Shown: positions 37,192 to 46,509, numbered from the stretch's first letter. The stretch: 64,000 nucleotides of DNA from QUBU01 sp014337915 (GCA_030263395.1 SZOW01000007.1:1-64000); one strand, 5' to 3'. Notes: generated by a model not told the origin, from the letters alone. A program made the numbers and translations.

Positions 37192-39168
37192 CTACTCCTG
37201 CGACAGCAGCGTGGTGACGTAGCTCAGGGCTTCGCGGGCACTGTGCTCGTCGTAGCCGTACTCCATGACCAGGCGCTCCTGCACCGCGGAGATCTTCTGC
37301 CGCACCTCGTCGTCCGGCCGCGCCGCCGAAGTCACCAGCCGCAGCACGTCGCGGCGCTCCTCGAACAGGTACTGCTCGATGGCCTCGTGCAGGCGCGTGT
37401 GGCTGTCGAGGGTGAACTTGTCGCCGGCCTTGAAGGCCACCATGGCCTTGCGCACCACTTCCTGACGGAAGGACTGCTTGCCGGACTCGGAAATCTTGAT
37501 CTTCTCCTCCACCTTGCGCAGGAAGCGCTCGTCGGCCGGCCTTGCCTCGCCGGTGATCGGGTCCTTCACCTCGCGCTGGTCCAGCGAGGCCTCGACCTCG
37601 TCCAGGTATTTCTCCAGCAACTGCTGGGCTTCGTCCTCGAAGGACGCGAACAGCGCCCGGTGCACGTCTTCCTTGACCCAGCGGTTGTAGAAGTCCTTGC
37701 GTGCCGTCACCAGGAAGTCCACCCAGGCCTTCTTCTGGGCAGCGTCCATGCGGGCATCGCTCTGGATCGCGTCCTTCAGGGCCAGCAGCATTTCCATGCT
37801 GGTGAGGCTGTGCCGGTCGCTGCGGGTGATGGCGTTGGAGATGGCGTTGATGACGAACCGCGGGCTGACCCCGGAGAGGCCCTCGTCCGGGCTCTCGGCG
37901 CGCAGCCGCTCCACCTCGCTGGCGGAGACGCCCTCGACATCCTCGCCGGCATAGACCCGCAGCTTGCGCGACAGGTCCAGGCCTTCCTTTTCCGGCTTCG
38001 TCAGCCGCGTCAGGATCGAAAACACGGCGGCCAGCGGCAGCACATGCGGGTCGAGGTGCACGGCGCGGAACGCGGGGGCGTTCGACACCAGCTTCTGGTA
38101 GATGCGCGCCTCGTCGAGGTAGGACAGCGTGTACGGCACCTTGACGATGACCATGCGATCGAGCAGCGCCTCGTTCTCCTTCTCCTGGAGGAAGCGGTTG
38201 AACTCGGCGAGGTTGGTGTGCGCGACGATGGTCTCGTCCAGGTGGATCAGCGGGAAGCGCGACACCTTGACGTTCTTCTCCTGGGTCAGCGTCAGCAGCA
38301 GGTAGAGGAACTCGCGCTTGACCTTGAGGATCTCGATCATCTCGAGCATGCCGCGGCTGGCCGCATACACGGCGCCGCTCCAGGACCAGGCGCGCGGGTC
38401 GCCCTCGTCACCGATCTCGGCAACCTTCGACAGGTCCACCGAGCCGACCAGGTCGGCGATGTCCGCCGTGGTCGGGTCATGCGGCGCGTAGGTGCCGACA
38501 CCGACGCGGGCCGCCTCCGAGAGGAAGATGCGCTCCACCGGGAACTGCATGAAGTCGCCGCGGAACTCCTCGTCGAGGCGTGCGCGACTGTAGGGCGAGA
38601 GCTCGCCGCTGATCTCCACCCCATAGGTCTCGCGGAACTTGCCGCGCAGGCTGGCCGGCACCAGGTTCAGCGGCGATTCGTGCAGCGGTGAGCCCTGCAG
38701 CGCATACAGCGCGCCGGCATCGGTGTGGCTGTATTCCTCCAGGCCGCGCTTCATGAGGATCACCGCAGAGGACTTGCCGCCCGACGGCGGGCCGAGCAGC
38801 AGCAGCAGGCGGCGGCCGACGTCGGAGCCAGCGCTGGCGGCCTTGAAGTACTCGACCACGCGGTCGAGCGCCTCGTCGATGCCGTAAAGCTCGCTGGTGA
38901 ACAGGTCCTTGGGGTTGCCCGCGGCCGTGCCGGCCGTGGTGTCCGGGCGCTCCGTCCGGTACCAGCCGAGCATGTCGTAGAGATACTGGTGGCTGGTGCG
39001 GACCAGCTGCGGCGCAGCCGCCGGGAACACGTCGCGCAGGAATTCCGCGAAGGTACCGCGCCAGCGCGAGGCCTTGTGGTGAGTGGCGAAGTTCGCCATC
39101 TCTTCGATCAGGCTGTCGCCATTGCGTCCCGGAACAGCCTCGTGCCTGGAGTCCGTCAAGCCCGTCAT
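37192..39168 (-). CDS. prkA: PrkA serine protein kinase (YeaG-like)
   Basis: 658 residues. The AAA-type N-terminal domain has Walker A LLGPPSGGKSSAVI, and the PrkA C-terminal kinase domain follows. I start at ATG 39168, six bases after GGGAGA; a TTG two codons upstream would sit too close to that site. PrkA/YeaG phosphorylates proteins in starvation. It is first gene of the operon with yeaH and spoVR. A sigma70-like promoter and a perfect CRP-type palindrome lie upstream. Confidence 0.94.
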   Translation of the reverse strand: MTGLTDSRHEAVPGRNGDSLIEEMANFATHHKASRWRGTFAEFLRDVFPAAAPQLVRTSHQYLYDMLGWYRTERPDTTAGTAAGNPKDLFTSELYGIDEALDRVVEYFKAASAGSDVGRRLLLLLGPPSGGKSSAVILMKRGLEEYSHTDAGALYALQGSPLHESPLNLVPASLRGKFRETYGVEISGELSPYSRARLDEEFRGDFMQFPVERIFLSEAARVGVGTYAPHDPTTADIADLVGSVDLSKVAEIGDEGDPRAWSWSGAVYAASRGMLEMIEILKVKREFLYLLLTLTQEKNVKVSRFPLIHLDETIVAHTNLAEFNRFLQEKENEALLDRMVIVKVPYTLSYLDEARIYQKLVSNAPAFRAVHLDPHVLPLAAVFSILTRLTKPEKEGLDLSRKLRVYAGEDVEGVSASEVERLRAESPDEGLSGVSPRFVINAISNAITRSDRHSLTSMEMLLALKDAIQSDARMDAAQKKAWVDFLVTARKDFYNRWVKEDVHRALFASFEDEAQQLLEKYLDEVEASLDQREVKDPITGEARPADERFLRKVEEKIKISESGKQSFRQEVVRKAMVAFKAGDKFTLDSHTRLHEAIEQYLFEERRDVLRLVTSAARPDDEVRQKISAVQERLVMEYGYDEHSAREALSYVTTLLSQE

Positions 39169-39351
39169 GCTCAATCTCCCTGATCCGAAGAGATTCGCCG
39201 AAGAAGCCCGTGCCCTCGCTTGTTGTTGTTATTGCCGACCGATCTGCGCGCTTCCCTGAACCTCTGCCTCTGGCTTTGTAGTGGATCCGCCGGCGCCGCG
39301 GTGCCGGTCCGCTGGTTGCGTTCCCAGACTCGTCCTCCATTGAACAGAAGT

Positions 39352-39369
39352 CTGTGAGCGCATTCACAG
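39352..39369. promoter_or_regulatory. CRP/Vfr/Clp-type binding site
   Basis: CTGTGA-GCGCAT-TCACAG is a perfect inverted repeat with the TGTGA-N6-TCACA consensus. It lies about 180 bases before prkA and just downstream of the candidate -10 on the minus strand. At that position it would repress that promoter; it would instead activate one starting nearer to prkA. Confidence 0.7.
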
Positions 39370-39380
39370 TACGCCTATCT

Positions 39381-39408
39381 TTTATACATAACAGCCGGGA
39401 TCAATCAA
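39381..39408 (-). promoter_or_regulatory. candidate sigma70 promoter for prkA-yeaH-spoVR
   Basis: On the minus strand TTGATT, a 16-base spacer and TATAAA. The predicted transcript starts near 39374, at the edge of the CRP-type palindrome. The leader would be about 205 bases. Confidence 0.5.
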
Positions 39409-39533
39409 GGAAGCCAGCAGCGCAGAATTTCGCGCTTGCTGCCATGCAAACCAGGGCCGCAGGGAGGGGTGTTGACAGGAGATCCGGCGCTGGCGCGGGA
39501 CGCGCACCACGCAGTTGCCGGCGCCGCGCGGCT

Positions 39534-40835
39534 TCAGGCCTGGGCGCGCTGGCCACCGTGGCCGAGCCAGGCAGCCTCGAAGTCCGCGGCCGGCATCGGG
39601 GCGCCGTAGTGGAAGCCCTGGCCGAGGTCGCAGCCCATGGCAGCCAGGGCCGCCAGTGTCGCCTGGTCCTCGATGCCCTCGGCCACTACCTCCAGCTGCA
39701 CCGCGTGGGCGAGCTGCACGATCGACGCCACGATGTCACGGTCACGATCCGCGGCGAGCACGCGCGCGACGAAGGCGCGGTCGATCTTCAGTTCGTCGGC
39801 CGGCAGGTCGCGCAGGTAGGCGAGGCTGGAGTAGCCGGTGCCGAAGTCATCGATCGAGGTGCGGGCACCCAGGCCACGCAGCTTGCCCATCGCCCGGGCA
39901 CTGGCAGTGGGGTTCTGCATCAGCGAACTCTCGGTCAGCTCCAGGGTGAGCTGCGTGGCCGGCAGGTTCCAGACATTGATCGCGTTCTCGATGAGGTCGA
40001 CCAGGTCCGGATCGGCCAGGTTGCCTGCCGCGAGGTTCACCGAGACGTTGAACTGCGGCCAGCCCTCGGCCCAGGCCGCCACCTGGCGCAGCGACGAGTT
40101 CAGCACGAACCAGAGCAGCGAGCGGATGCTCTGGGTATTCTCGATCACTGGCAGGAACTGCCCCGGCGGCACATAGCCGACCCGCGGATGGCACCAGCGC
40201 ACCAGCGCCTCGGCACCGTGCAGCCGGCCGCTGCGCAGGTCGACCTGCGGCTGGTAGAAGATCTCGAACTCCCCGGCCTTCAGCGCCTCCTCGACATCGA
40301 ACCAGGTGTACGGGCTGGCGGCCCCCGGCGCCGCCAGCAGCGACGGCGTGAACAGCACATGGGGCTCGTCCCGGCTGCGGGCGACATCCAGCGCCACCTC
40401 GCACTGCCGCAGCAGCTCCTCGCCGCTGTGCGCCGGCTCGGGCAGCAGCGAGATGCCGGTGCGCGCGCGCACCCGCGCACGGCCGTTGCCGATGACCACC
40501 GGCTCGGTGACCGCCCGCGCCGCCCGGTCGGCAGCCAGCACCGCGTGGCCCTCGTGCAGCGGATTGTCGATCAGCAGCGCGAAAGTGCGGCTGTTGACGC
40601 CAAAGACCCGGTCCTGCTCGCGGGCCACGGCGCCGAGTCGCTGCGTGATCTCCTCGAGCACCCGGTCGCCACCGAGGTAGCCGAAGCGGCTGTTGACCTC
40701 CTCGAGGCCGGAGAGCTGGATGAGCATCAGCGCCAGTGTGGGCGAGCCACTGCGGGCCCGCAGGGCATCGATCTCGCGCAGCAGCAACGAGTAGCGGAAC
40801 TGGGTCGCCGTGGAGTCCTGCGGCTTGCCGTTCAT
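39534..40835 (-). CDS. EAL-domain c-di-GMP phosphodiesterase with degenerate GGDEF
   Basis: 432 residues. The N-terminal GGDEF-like domain has lost its signature (FGVNSRTFALL where GGDEF is expected) and should not make c-di-GMP. The EAL domain keeps the catalytic set: GAEALVRW, NVSVNLAAGNL, ELTESSLM, SIDDFGTGYSSL, ELKIDRAFV, VVAEGIED and the QGFHYGAP loop, so hydrolysis to pGpG is expected. It starts 10 bases after the HD-GYP stop, in one operon. No signal or transmembrane segment; probably cytosolic. Confidence 0.9.
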   Translation of the reverse strand: MNGKPQDSTATQFRYSLLLREIDALRARSGSPTLALMLIQLSGLEEVNSRFGYLGGDRVLEEITQRLGAVAREQDRVFGVNSRTFALLIDNPLHEGHAVLAADRAARAVTEPVVIGNGRARVRARTGISLLPEPAHSGEELLRQCEVALDVARSRDEPHVLFTPSLLAAPGAASPYTWFDVEEALKAGEFEIFYQPQVDLRSGRLHGAEALVRWCHPRVGYVPPGQFLPVIENTQSIRSLLWFVLNSSLRQVAAWAEGWPQFNVSVNLAAGNLADPDLVDLIENAINVWNLPATQLTLELTESSLMQNPTASARAMGKLRGLGARTSIDDFGTGYSSLAYLRDLPADELKIDRAFVARVLAADRDRDIVASIVQLAHAVQLEVVAEGIEDQATLAALAAMGCDLGQGFHYGAPMPAADFEAAWLGHGGQRAQA

Positions 40836-40845
40836 GGCCGCTGTC

Positions 40846-42183
40846 TCAGCCGATGAAGTAGTTCTTCGGATCCAGGCCGAAGGCCCCGGTCTCGTGGCCG
40901 CGGACGATCCAGCTGGCATTGCGTTCGCTTGGATCGCTGGGACACTGGCGCAGGTCCAGGCTGCGGAACTCGCGCAGCGGCTGCTTGTCGGCGTCGAGCA
41001 CCAGCAGCACCTTGGGGCGCAGCCGGCGGATGCGGTTCTGCTCTACCACGATGCCCACCTCGCCGGTGTTCATCTCGACGACGCTGCCGGTGGGGAACAT
41101 GCCCATGGCCTGGACGAACTGCTCGACCATCTCCTTCTGGAACTGCACTCCCGACAGTGTGTTGAGCTCGCGGATGGCATCGTAGGGTGACTTGGCGGCG
41201 GCCCAGGGGCGGTGGCTGGTCATGGCGTCGTAGCAGTCCACCAGGCCGCCGATGCGGGCGAACACCGGGATATCCGCGCCCTTCAGTCCCCGCGGGTAAC
41301 CCGAGCCGTCGGCGCGTTCATGATGGCCCTCGATCATCGCCAGCACGTCGGCATTGATGCCCGGCGTGAGCTTGACCATGTCCAGGCCGTAGCCGACGTG
41401 CTTCCTCACGGCGTCGAACTCGCCCGCGGAGAGCTTGCCCTCCCTGCTGACCAGGCTCTCGGGCAGTTTCGCCTTGCCGATGTCGAGCAGCATGCCGCCC
41501 ATGGCCAGCGTGTCCAGGCCCTGGCGATCGAAGCCGAGGTGGCGCCCGAGGATCACCGCCCAGACCGAGGAGGCGATGGAATGGTGGTAGGCGTATTCGT
41601 CGCGCTTGCGCAGGTAGACCAGCCAGGCCATGGCATCCTGGTTGCGCAGCACGCTGTCGATCATCGGCTTGACGGCCGTCTGCACCTTCTCGACATCGAC
41701 ACCGGCACCCTTGCGGATGTGGACCAGCACTTCGTTCATGGTGGCCACGGCGGCGTCGTAGGCCCGGATGGCCTGCGGTGCCTCGCGGGCAGTGCTCACC
41801 TGGTTACGGTATTCGCGGTGGCCATCGACCCGGGCGGCCAGTGCGCCGGTGGGATCCAGCCGCGTGACGGCGCGCATCAGCCGCCCGGCCAGCGTCGAGG
41901 GCTCGGCATGGCTGCGGTTGTGGGCCGTGGCATGGCCGTTCATCACGGCCTCGTGATTGCGCGGGCGCAGGGCCTGCAGCACCTTTTCCTTCGGCAGCGA
42001 GCTGCGCGTGACGTCTATATAGACGTGCTTGCAGAACTTGCGCAGCAGCTTGAGTTCGCTGTCCTCGCGGATCTCGAAGCCCTGGAACAGGAACGGGGTC
42101 TCCAGCCAGGGACGGTCGAGCTGGGCCACGAACATGCCCCGCTCGAGGTTGGCGGTCTCGATCTTCTGACGCTTGAACAGCAC
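40846..42183 (-). CDS. DUF3391/HD-GYP c-di-GMP phosphodiesterase
   Basis: 445 residues from a GTG start. DUF3391 at the N-terminus (LERGMFVAQLDRPWLETPF), then an HD-GYP domain with YAYHHSIASS, MLLDIGK and HHERADGSGYPRGL, so it is better preserved than the HD-GYP at 20699-21901. It should degrade c-di-GMP. It is first of a two-gene operon with an EAL protein, giving two different c-di-GMP hydrolase folds under one promoter. Confidence 0.88.
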   Translation of the reverse strand: MLFKRQKIETANLERGMFVAQLDRPWLETPFLFQGFEIREDSELKLLRKFCKHVYIDVTRSSLPKEKVLQALRPRNHEAVMNGHATAHNRSHAEPSTLAGRLMRAVTRLDPTGALAARVDGHREYRNQVSTAREAPQAIRAYDAAVATMNEVLVHIRKGAGVDVEKVQTAVKPMIDSVLRNQDAMAWLVYLRKRDEYAYHHSIASSVWAVILGRHLGFDRQGLDTLAMGGMLLDIGKAKLPESLVSREGKLSAGEFDAVRKHVGYGLDMVKLTPGINADVLAMIEGHHERADGSGYPRGLKGADIPVFARIGGLVDCYDAMTSHRPWAAAKSPYDAIRELNTLSGVQFQKEMVEQFVQAMGMFPTGSVVEMNTGEVGIVVEQNRIRRLRPKVLLVLDADKQPLREFRSLDLRQCPSDPSERNASWIVRGHETGAFGLDPKNYFIG

Positions 42184-42288
42184 TGGAAGCCCCGGACTTG
42201 CAACGCAGGCACAGATGCCCGGTCATAATAGCCACCCGGGCCGGGGCCGCTGTGGCCAGGGTCACAATCCGGGGACGGAGGGCGGACG

Positions 42289-42636
42289 ATGAGAAGACTG
42301 GCTGCGGGCATGGTGGTGCTGCTGGCGGGCTGCTCCGGCGCCACCGGACCCATCATCGACACCAAGGGCGTGGACATGGCGCACTACCAGCAGGATCTCG
42401 CCGAATGCGAGGCCTATGCCACGCAGGTATCCACCGGCACGGCCGTCGCCAAGGGCGCCGCCGGCGGTGCGGCGGTGGGCGCGGCCATCGGCGCCATCGC
42501 CGGGGGCAGCGCCGGCAAGGGCGCCGGCATCGGCGCAGTCTCGGGGGCTGCGCAATCAGCGCGGATGTCCGATCGCGAGAAGGCGGACGTGGTGCGCAAC
42601 TGCCTGCGCGGCCGCGGCTACAAGGTACTCAACTGA
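42289..42636 (+). CDS. glycine-zipper lipoprotein
   Basis: 115 residues. Lipobox LLAGC (Cys15) ends the signal peptide. The centre is a glycine-zipper segment with repeated Gly/Ala (GAAGGAAVGAAIGAIAGGSAG), as in Lpp-like or SlyB-like outer-membrane lipoproteins, with conserved Cys in ECEAYA and NCLRGRGY flanking it. GGAGGGCGG precedes ATG. It is followed 17 bases later by the mscS-like gene. Confidence 0.8.
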   Translation: MRRLAAGMVVLLAGCSGATGPIIDTKGVDMAHYQQDLAECEAYATQVSTGTAVAKGAAGGAAVGAAIGAIAGGSAGKGAGIGAVSGAAQSARMSDREKADVVRNCLRGRGYKVLN

Positions 42637-42653
42637 CGGGGGAAACAGTCATC

Positions 42654-43466
42654 ATGGATTTCGAGAACCTGCTCCAGTCCGGCGCGACGCTCGCGCTCAA
42701 CCTCGGCCTGAAGATCCTCGGCGCGCTCGCCGCATGGATCGTCGGCCGCTGGCTCATCAACCTGGTCATCCGCCTGACCGGCAAGGCGCTGAGCCGCCAG
42801 CAGGTGGACCCGACCCTGCAGCGCTATCTCGGCTCCATCATCGGCGTCACCCTGAACGTGGTGCTGGTGGTCGCCATCCTCGGCTACTTCGGCCTGGAGA
42901 CCACCTCCTTCGCCGCCCTGCTGGCCGCGGCGGGCATCGCCATCGGCGCCGCCTGGAGCGGGCTGCTGGCGAACTTCGCCGCCGGCGTGTTCCTGGTGAT
43001 CCTGCGGCCCTTCAAGGTCGGTGACTTCATCGCCGCCGGCGGCGTCGAGGGCGTAGTGGAGGCCATCGGCCTGTTCGGCACCACCATCAACAGCGGCGAC
43101 AACGTCCACACCATCGTCGGCAACAACAAGATCTTCAGCGACAACATCCGCAACTTCACCGTCAACCCCTGGCGGCGGGTGGACCGGCTGGCACAGCTCG
43201 CCCACGGCGTGGACCCGAAGGACGCCGCCGCGCGCCTCAAGGCCGCGCTGGCGAAGATCCCGAACGTGATGACCAGCCCCGCGCCCGATGTCGAGATCAT
43301 CGACTTCACGGCGATGGGCCCGGTGCTGGCGGTGCGCCCCTACTGCCACAACGACCACTACTGGCAGGTGTTCTTCGACACCAACCGGGTCATCGCCGAG
43401 ACCTTCGGCGCCGCCGGCTATCCGGTGCCCGAGCAGCATCTGCGGCTGCAACAGGGCGCGCGCTGA
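42654..43466 (+). CDS. mscS: MscS-family mechanosensitive channel
   Basis: 270 residues, near E. coli MscS's 286. Three N-terminal transmembrane segments; the pore helix (GIAIGAAWSGLLANFAAGVFL) has the Gly/Ala packing of TM3. The beta domain (KVGDFIAAGGVEGVVEAIG, IVGNNKIFSDNIRNF) and C-terminal cage follow. It relieves turgor under hypo-osmotic shock. It probably forms an operon with the glycine-zipper lipoprotein. Confidence 0.92.
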   Translation: MDFENLLQSGATLALNLGLKILGALAAWIVGRWLINLVIRLTGKALSRQQVDPTLQRYLGSIIGVTLNVVLVVAILGYFGLETTSFAALLAAAGIAIGAAWSGLLANFAAGVFLVILRPFKVGDFIAAGGVEGVVEAIGLFGTTINSGDNVHTIVGNNKIFSDNIRNFTVNPWRRVDRLAQLAHGVDPKDAAARLKAALAKIPNVMTSPAPDVEIIDFTAMGPVLAVRPYCHNDHYWQVFFDTNRVIAETFGAAGYPVPEQHLRLQQGAR

Positions 43467-43552
43467 GCGGGTGCGCCCGGCGATCCGCCGGTGCGGTGAT
43501 CCCGCGCCGGCCGTAACCTTTACATAACGCGGCCCGGGCCTGCCCCTGGCCC

Positions 43553-43580
43553 TTGTGCTGCCCTGCGGGAGGACTACAAT
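43553..43580 (+). promoter_or_regulatory. candidate promoter of the repeat PEP-CTERM gene
   Basis: TTGTGC, 16 bases, TACAAT, 54 bases before the ATG. An overlapping GG-N10-GC element (GG at 43548, GC at 43560) fits the minimum sigma54 spacing. Some PEP-CTERM genes are known to use sigma54 with PrsR, so either reading is possible. Confidence 0.4.
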
Positions 43581-43634
43581 CGGTCACCGACGCGCCGTTC
43601 TGTCCAATCAACAATAACGACAAGGAGCGCCGTC

Positions 43635-46115
43635 ATGAGCCCACGCTACCGTGCTCGCCTGCGGACCTGCCTCATCACCGCAGCCGCCCTCCTCCCATTT
43701 CCGGCCGCGCTCGGCGCCACGCTGACCTGGAACAACTCGACGGGTGACTGGCAGCTCGGCAGCAACTGGGTTCCCCCCGGCCCGCCGGGTGCCGCCGACA
43801 TTGCCGTCATCAATGGCGGCAACTCGCAGCTGAATGCGCCGGCGACGATCGCCGGCCTGACCCAGACCGCAGGTACCCTGTCAGGCACCGGCGCGCTCAC
43901 GGTCACTGGCGCCTCCAGCTGGACAGCAGGCACGCAGTCCGGGGCCGGGACCACGCAGTTCGACGGCACGTTGGCCGTCAGCGGCCCCGGCGCCAAGTCC
44001 ATTTCCGGCGGGCGCAGCCTCAACCTGCAGGGCACGACGACCTGGGGCGGCAACACCGCGAACAACAACAATGCCATCAGCTTCGCTGGCGGCACCATCA
44101 ACAACAGCGGCAGCTTCAACGACCAGAACGCCTTCTCGACCGCCCTCAGCCACTTCAGTGGCACCAATACCTTCAACAACACCGGCAGTTACACCAAGAG
44201 CGGCAACTCCACCACCACCATCGGCATTGCCTTCAACAATACCGGCAGCCTGGCGATCAACGCCGGCTCGATGCTGCTCAACGGCAGCACGCATTCCGGA
44301 CCCATCAGCATCGGCTCCGGCGCCTCGCTCGAGTTCCGCAATGGCACCAACACGCTAAACGGCGTGACGGTCTCCGGCGCAGGCACGCTCGTCATCAGCA
44401 CCGACAATGTCGGCGCGGATGGCGTGCCGTCGATCAACGGCGGCCAGGTCGATACCGCCTTCCTGCTCAGCGGCGGCCCGCTCTACGGCACCGCGCATAC
44501 CATCAACGGCACCGCCACCTGGACCGGCGGCTCGATCCGCGGCGACGGCGCCGGCGACTTCGAGGTGACCAGCTTCAACAACGACCTGACGATCTCGGGC
44601 GCCGGCACCAAGGGCATCTACCTGGGGCGCACCATCAACCTCAACGCGGTGACCACCTGGACCGGCAATACCGGCGCCAACAACAACGCCATCAGCTTCT
44701 CCAATGGTGGCACGGTCAACAACAACGGCACCTTCAACGACAACAACGGCTTCGACGCCTTCATCGAGCACAGCGTCGGCGGGCCGCATAACTTCAACAA
44801 TGCCGGCACCTACAACAAGAATGGCAATTCGGTGACCACCGTCGACGGCGGCGTCGCCTTCAACAACGCTGGCACGGTCAACATCAATGCCGGCACCTTC
44901 CGGCCCTCCGGCGGCAGCAGCACCGGCAGCTTCGTCATCGCCGCCGGCGCCACGCTGGACTTCCGCAACGGCAACAGCACCCTCGACCAGGCCACCACCA
45001 GCGGCGCCGGCCTGCTCATGATCAGCAGCGACAATGTCGGCGCCGATGCCATCGTCACCGTGAACGGCGGCAGCCATACCACCGCCTTCACCCTGAGCGG
45101 CAGCACCATGAACGGCGCGGATCACAGCTTCCAGGGTCCGGTCAGCTGGACCGGCGGCGCGATCGCCGGCGACGGCACGGGCGGCTTCGAGTCCACCACG
45201 TTCACGAACGATGTCAGCATCAGCGGCGCCGCTACCAAGACCCTCCAGGCCGGACGCACCCTCAACCTGCAGGGCACCACGACCTGGAGCGGCAACACCG
45301 CCAACAACAACAACGCGATCCGCTTCTGGAACGGCGCGACGCTGAACAACAACGGCACCTTCAACGACGACAACAGCTTCAATGCCTTCGTCGAGCACAA
45401 CGTCGGCGGGCCGCACAATTTCAACAACGTCGGCACCTACAACAAGAACGGCAGCTCCGTCACGCTGTTCGACCTCGGCGTGAACCTCAACAATACCGGC
45501 CAGTTCAACGTCAACGCCGGCACGGTCCAGGTGGTCAACGCCTTCGACAACCAGGGCAGCATCAGCACTGCGGACGCGGCCACCTTTGCCACCACCAGCA
45601 CCTCGGTGGACCTGCAGAACCACGGCATCCTGCAGGGCACCGGCACCTACGATCCGGCCGCGGGCCGCGCGGTCATCAATGCCGGTGAGGTGCGCCCGGG
45701 TACCGCGACGACTGTCGGCAGCCTGACCATGGCGGGCAACTTCAGCCAGGGCGCGGCCGGCCTGTTCCAGGTGAACCTGGCGTCGCTGGCGGCGTTCGAC
45801 TCCATGGACGTGCTCGGCAACCTGGCGCTCGCAGGCGTGCTGCAGGTGACCAGCCTCGGCGGCTACAACCCGGTGCTCGGCGACAGCTTCACCATCATCA
45901 CCTTCGATGACGGCGTGGTTGACGCCACCGATCTCGCGGGCAGCTTCGGCAGCATCGCCGCCGTCGGCTTCGATCCCGCCCTGCTGTTCGAGGTGCTGTA
46001 CCTCGACCACTCGGTGGTGCTGACCGTGGCAGCCGTGCCGCTGCCGCCGGTCTGGCCGCTGGCCGGCACCGCGCTGGCCGCGCTGGCATTCCGCGCCCGC
46101 CGCCGGCGCAGCTAG
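43635..46115 (+). CDS. large repeat-bearing PEP-CTERM surface protein
   Basis: 826 residues. The signal peptide (about 1-27, ending ALGA) is followed by Asn/Gly/Thr/Ser-rich beta-strand sequence as in autotransporter-like beta-helices, made of two full repeats of about 205 and 209 residues plus part of a third. Each opens with GR-x-x-NL(Q/N), then TTW-GNT-x-NNNAI. The C-terminus VPLPPVWPLAGTALAALAFR plus Arg cluster is a PEP-CTERM sorting tail. It should be exported and anchored or released by exosortase, possibly as a biofilm or matrix protein. AAGGAG precedes ATG. Cysteine is absent from the mature sequence. Confidence 0.85.
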   Translation: MSPRYRARLRTCLITAAALLPFPAALGATLTWNNSTGDWQLGSNWVPPGPPGAADIAVINGGNSQLNAPATIAGLTQTAGTLSGTGALTVTGASSWTAGTQSGAGTTQFDGTLAVSGPGAKSISGGRSLNLQGTTTWGGNTANNNNAISFAGGTINNSGSFNDQNAFSTALSHFSGTNTFNNTGSYTKSGNSTTTIGIAFNNTGSLAINAGSMLLNGSTHSGPISIGSGASLEFRNGTNTLNGVTVSGAGTLVISTDNVGADGVPSINGGQVDTAFLLSGGPLYGTAHTINGTATWTGGSIRGDGAGDFEVTSFNNDLTISGAGTKGIYLGRTINLNAVTTWTGNTGANNNAISFSNGGTVNNNGTFNDNNGFDAFIEHSVGGPHNFNNAGTYNKNGNSVTTVDGGVAFNNAGTVNINAGTFRPSGGSSTGSFVIAAGATLDFRNGNSTLDQATTSGAGLLMISSDNVGADAIVTVNGGSHTTAFTLSGSTMNGADHSFQGPVSWTGGAIAGDGTGGFESTTFTNDVSISGAATKTLQAGRTLNLQGTTTWSGNTANNNNAIRFWNGATLNNNGTFNDDNSFNAFVEHNVGGPHNFNNVGTYNKNGSSVTLFDLGVNLNNTGQFNVNAGTVQVVNAFDNQGSISTADAATFATTSTSVDLQNHGILQGTGTYDPAAGRAVINAGEVRPGTATTVGSLTMAGNFSQGAAGLFQVNLASLAAFDSMDVLGNLALAGVLQVTSLGGYNPVLGDSFTIITFDDGVVDATDLAGSFGSIAAVGFDPALLFEVLYLDHSVVLTVAAVPLPPVWPLAGTALAALAFRARRRRS
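44010..45540 (+). repeat. long tandem coding repeats
   Basis: Units start at 44010, 44625 and 45252 (615, 627 and a partial of about 290 bases). The AACAACAAC-rich segments are close to identical between units, for instance the codons for TWxGNT-x-NNNAI, while other parts have diverged. This indicates ancient duplication with local homogenisation. Confidence 0.8.
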
Positions 46116-46122
46116 CTGCCAG

Positions 46123-46509
46123 TCACTTCCGCTTGCGCGGCCCGGCGGCCGACCGCCGCCGGCGCATCTTGCCCGCCAGGTACTCCTTCAGGGCCACGGC
46201 GTTGTTGTGCTCCTCGTCGTGGGAGCTGTAGACCAGCGTCACCTTCCCGCGTCGCGCCAGGGTCACGATCGGCTGCCAGGCCTCGGGATGGGCATCGAGT
46301 TCCCGTGCGTAGCGCTCGCGGAAGCGGTCCCATTTCGCCGGGTCATGCGAGAACCACTTGCGCAGCTCCGTGCTCGGCCCGACCTCCTTCAGCCACTCGG
46401 CCACATGGAGCTTCTCCTTCGTGAGCCCGCGCGGCCAGAGCCGCTCCACCAGCAGGCGGGTGCCATCGCTGGCCGCCACTGGTTCATAGGCACGCTTCAC
46501 GCTGATCAT
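46123..46509 (-). CDS. DUF488-family protein (YeaO-like)
   Basis: 128 residues: SVKRAYEPVAASDGTRLLVERLWPRGL with VGPSTELRKWFSHDP and VTLVYSSHDEEHNNAVALKEY are the DUF488/YeaO blocks. Function unknown; the conserved Arg and His suggest a small enzyme or nucleic-acid binder. GGAGG precedes ATG. The C-terminus is a basic tail (MRRRRSAAGPRKRK). Divergent from the response regulator. Confidence 0.88.
   Translation of the reverse strand: MISVKRAYEPVAASDGTRLLVERLWPRGLTKEKLHVAEWLKEVGPSTELRKWFSHDPAKWDRFRERYARELDAHPEAWQPIVTLARRGKVTLVYSSHDEEHNNAVALKEYLAGKMRRRRSAAGPRKRK

Larger units (their letters stand above)
39169..39533. other. prkA upstream region
   Basis: 365 bases between the EAL gene and prkA, both on the minus strand. 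It contains the promoter and CRP-like site listed separately, and shows no gene. The 39370-39460 part is visibly more A+T-rich than its surroundings. Confidence 0.7.

Noticed and set aside
44010..45540. CRISPR-like repeats
   Set aside because: Repeats are about 615-627 bases, coding and in frame, with no spacer pattern. No CRISPR array was seen in the window.
44355..46010. 551-residue minus-strand frame inside the repeat protein gene
   Set aside because: Mirror of the Asn/Gly-rich repeats (appears as Val/Ala/Gly-rich); the forward frame has signal peptide, repeats and a sorting tail.
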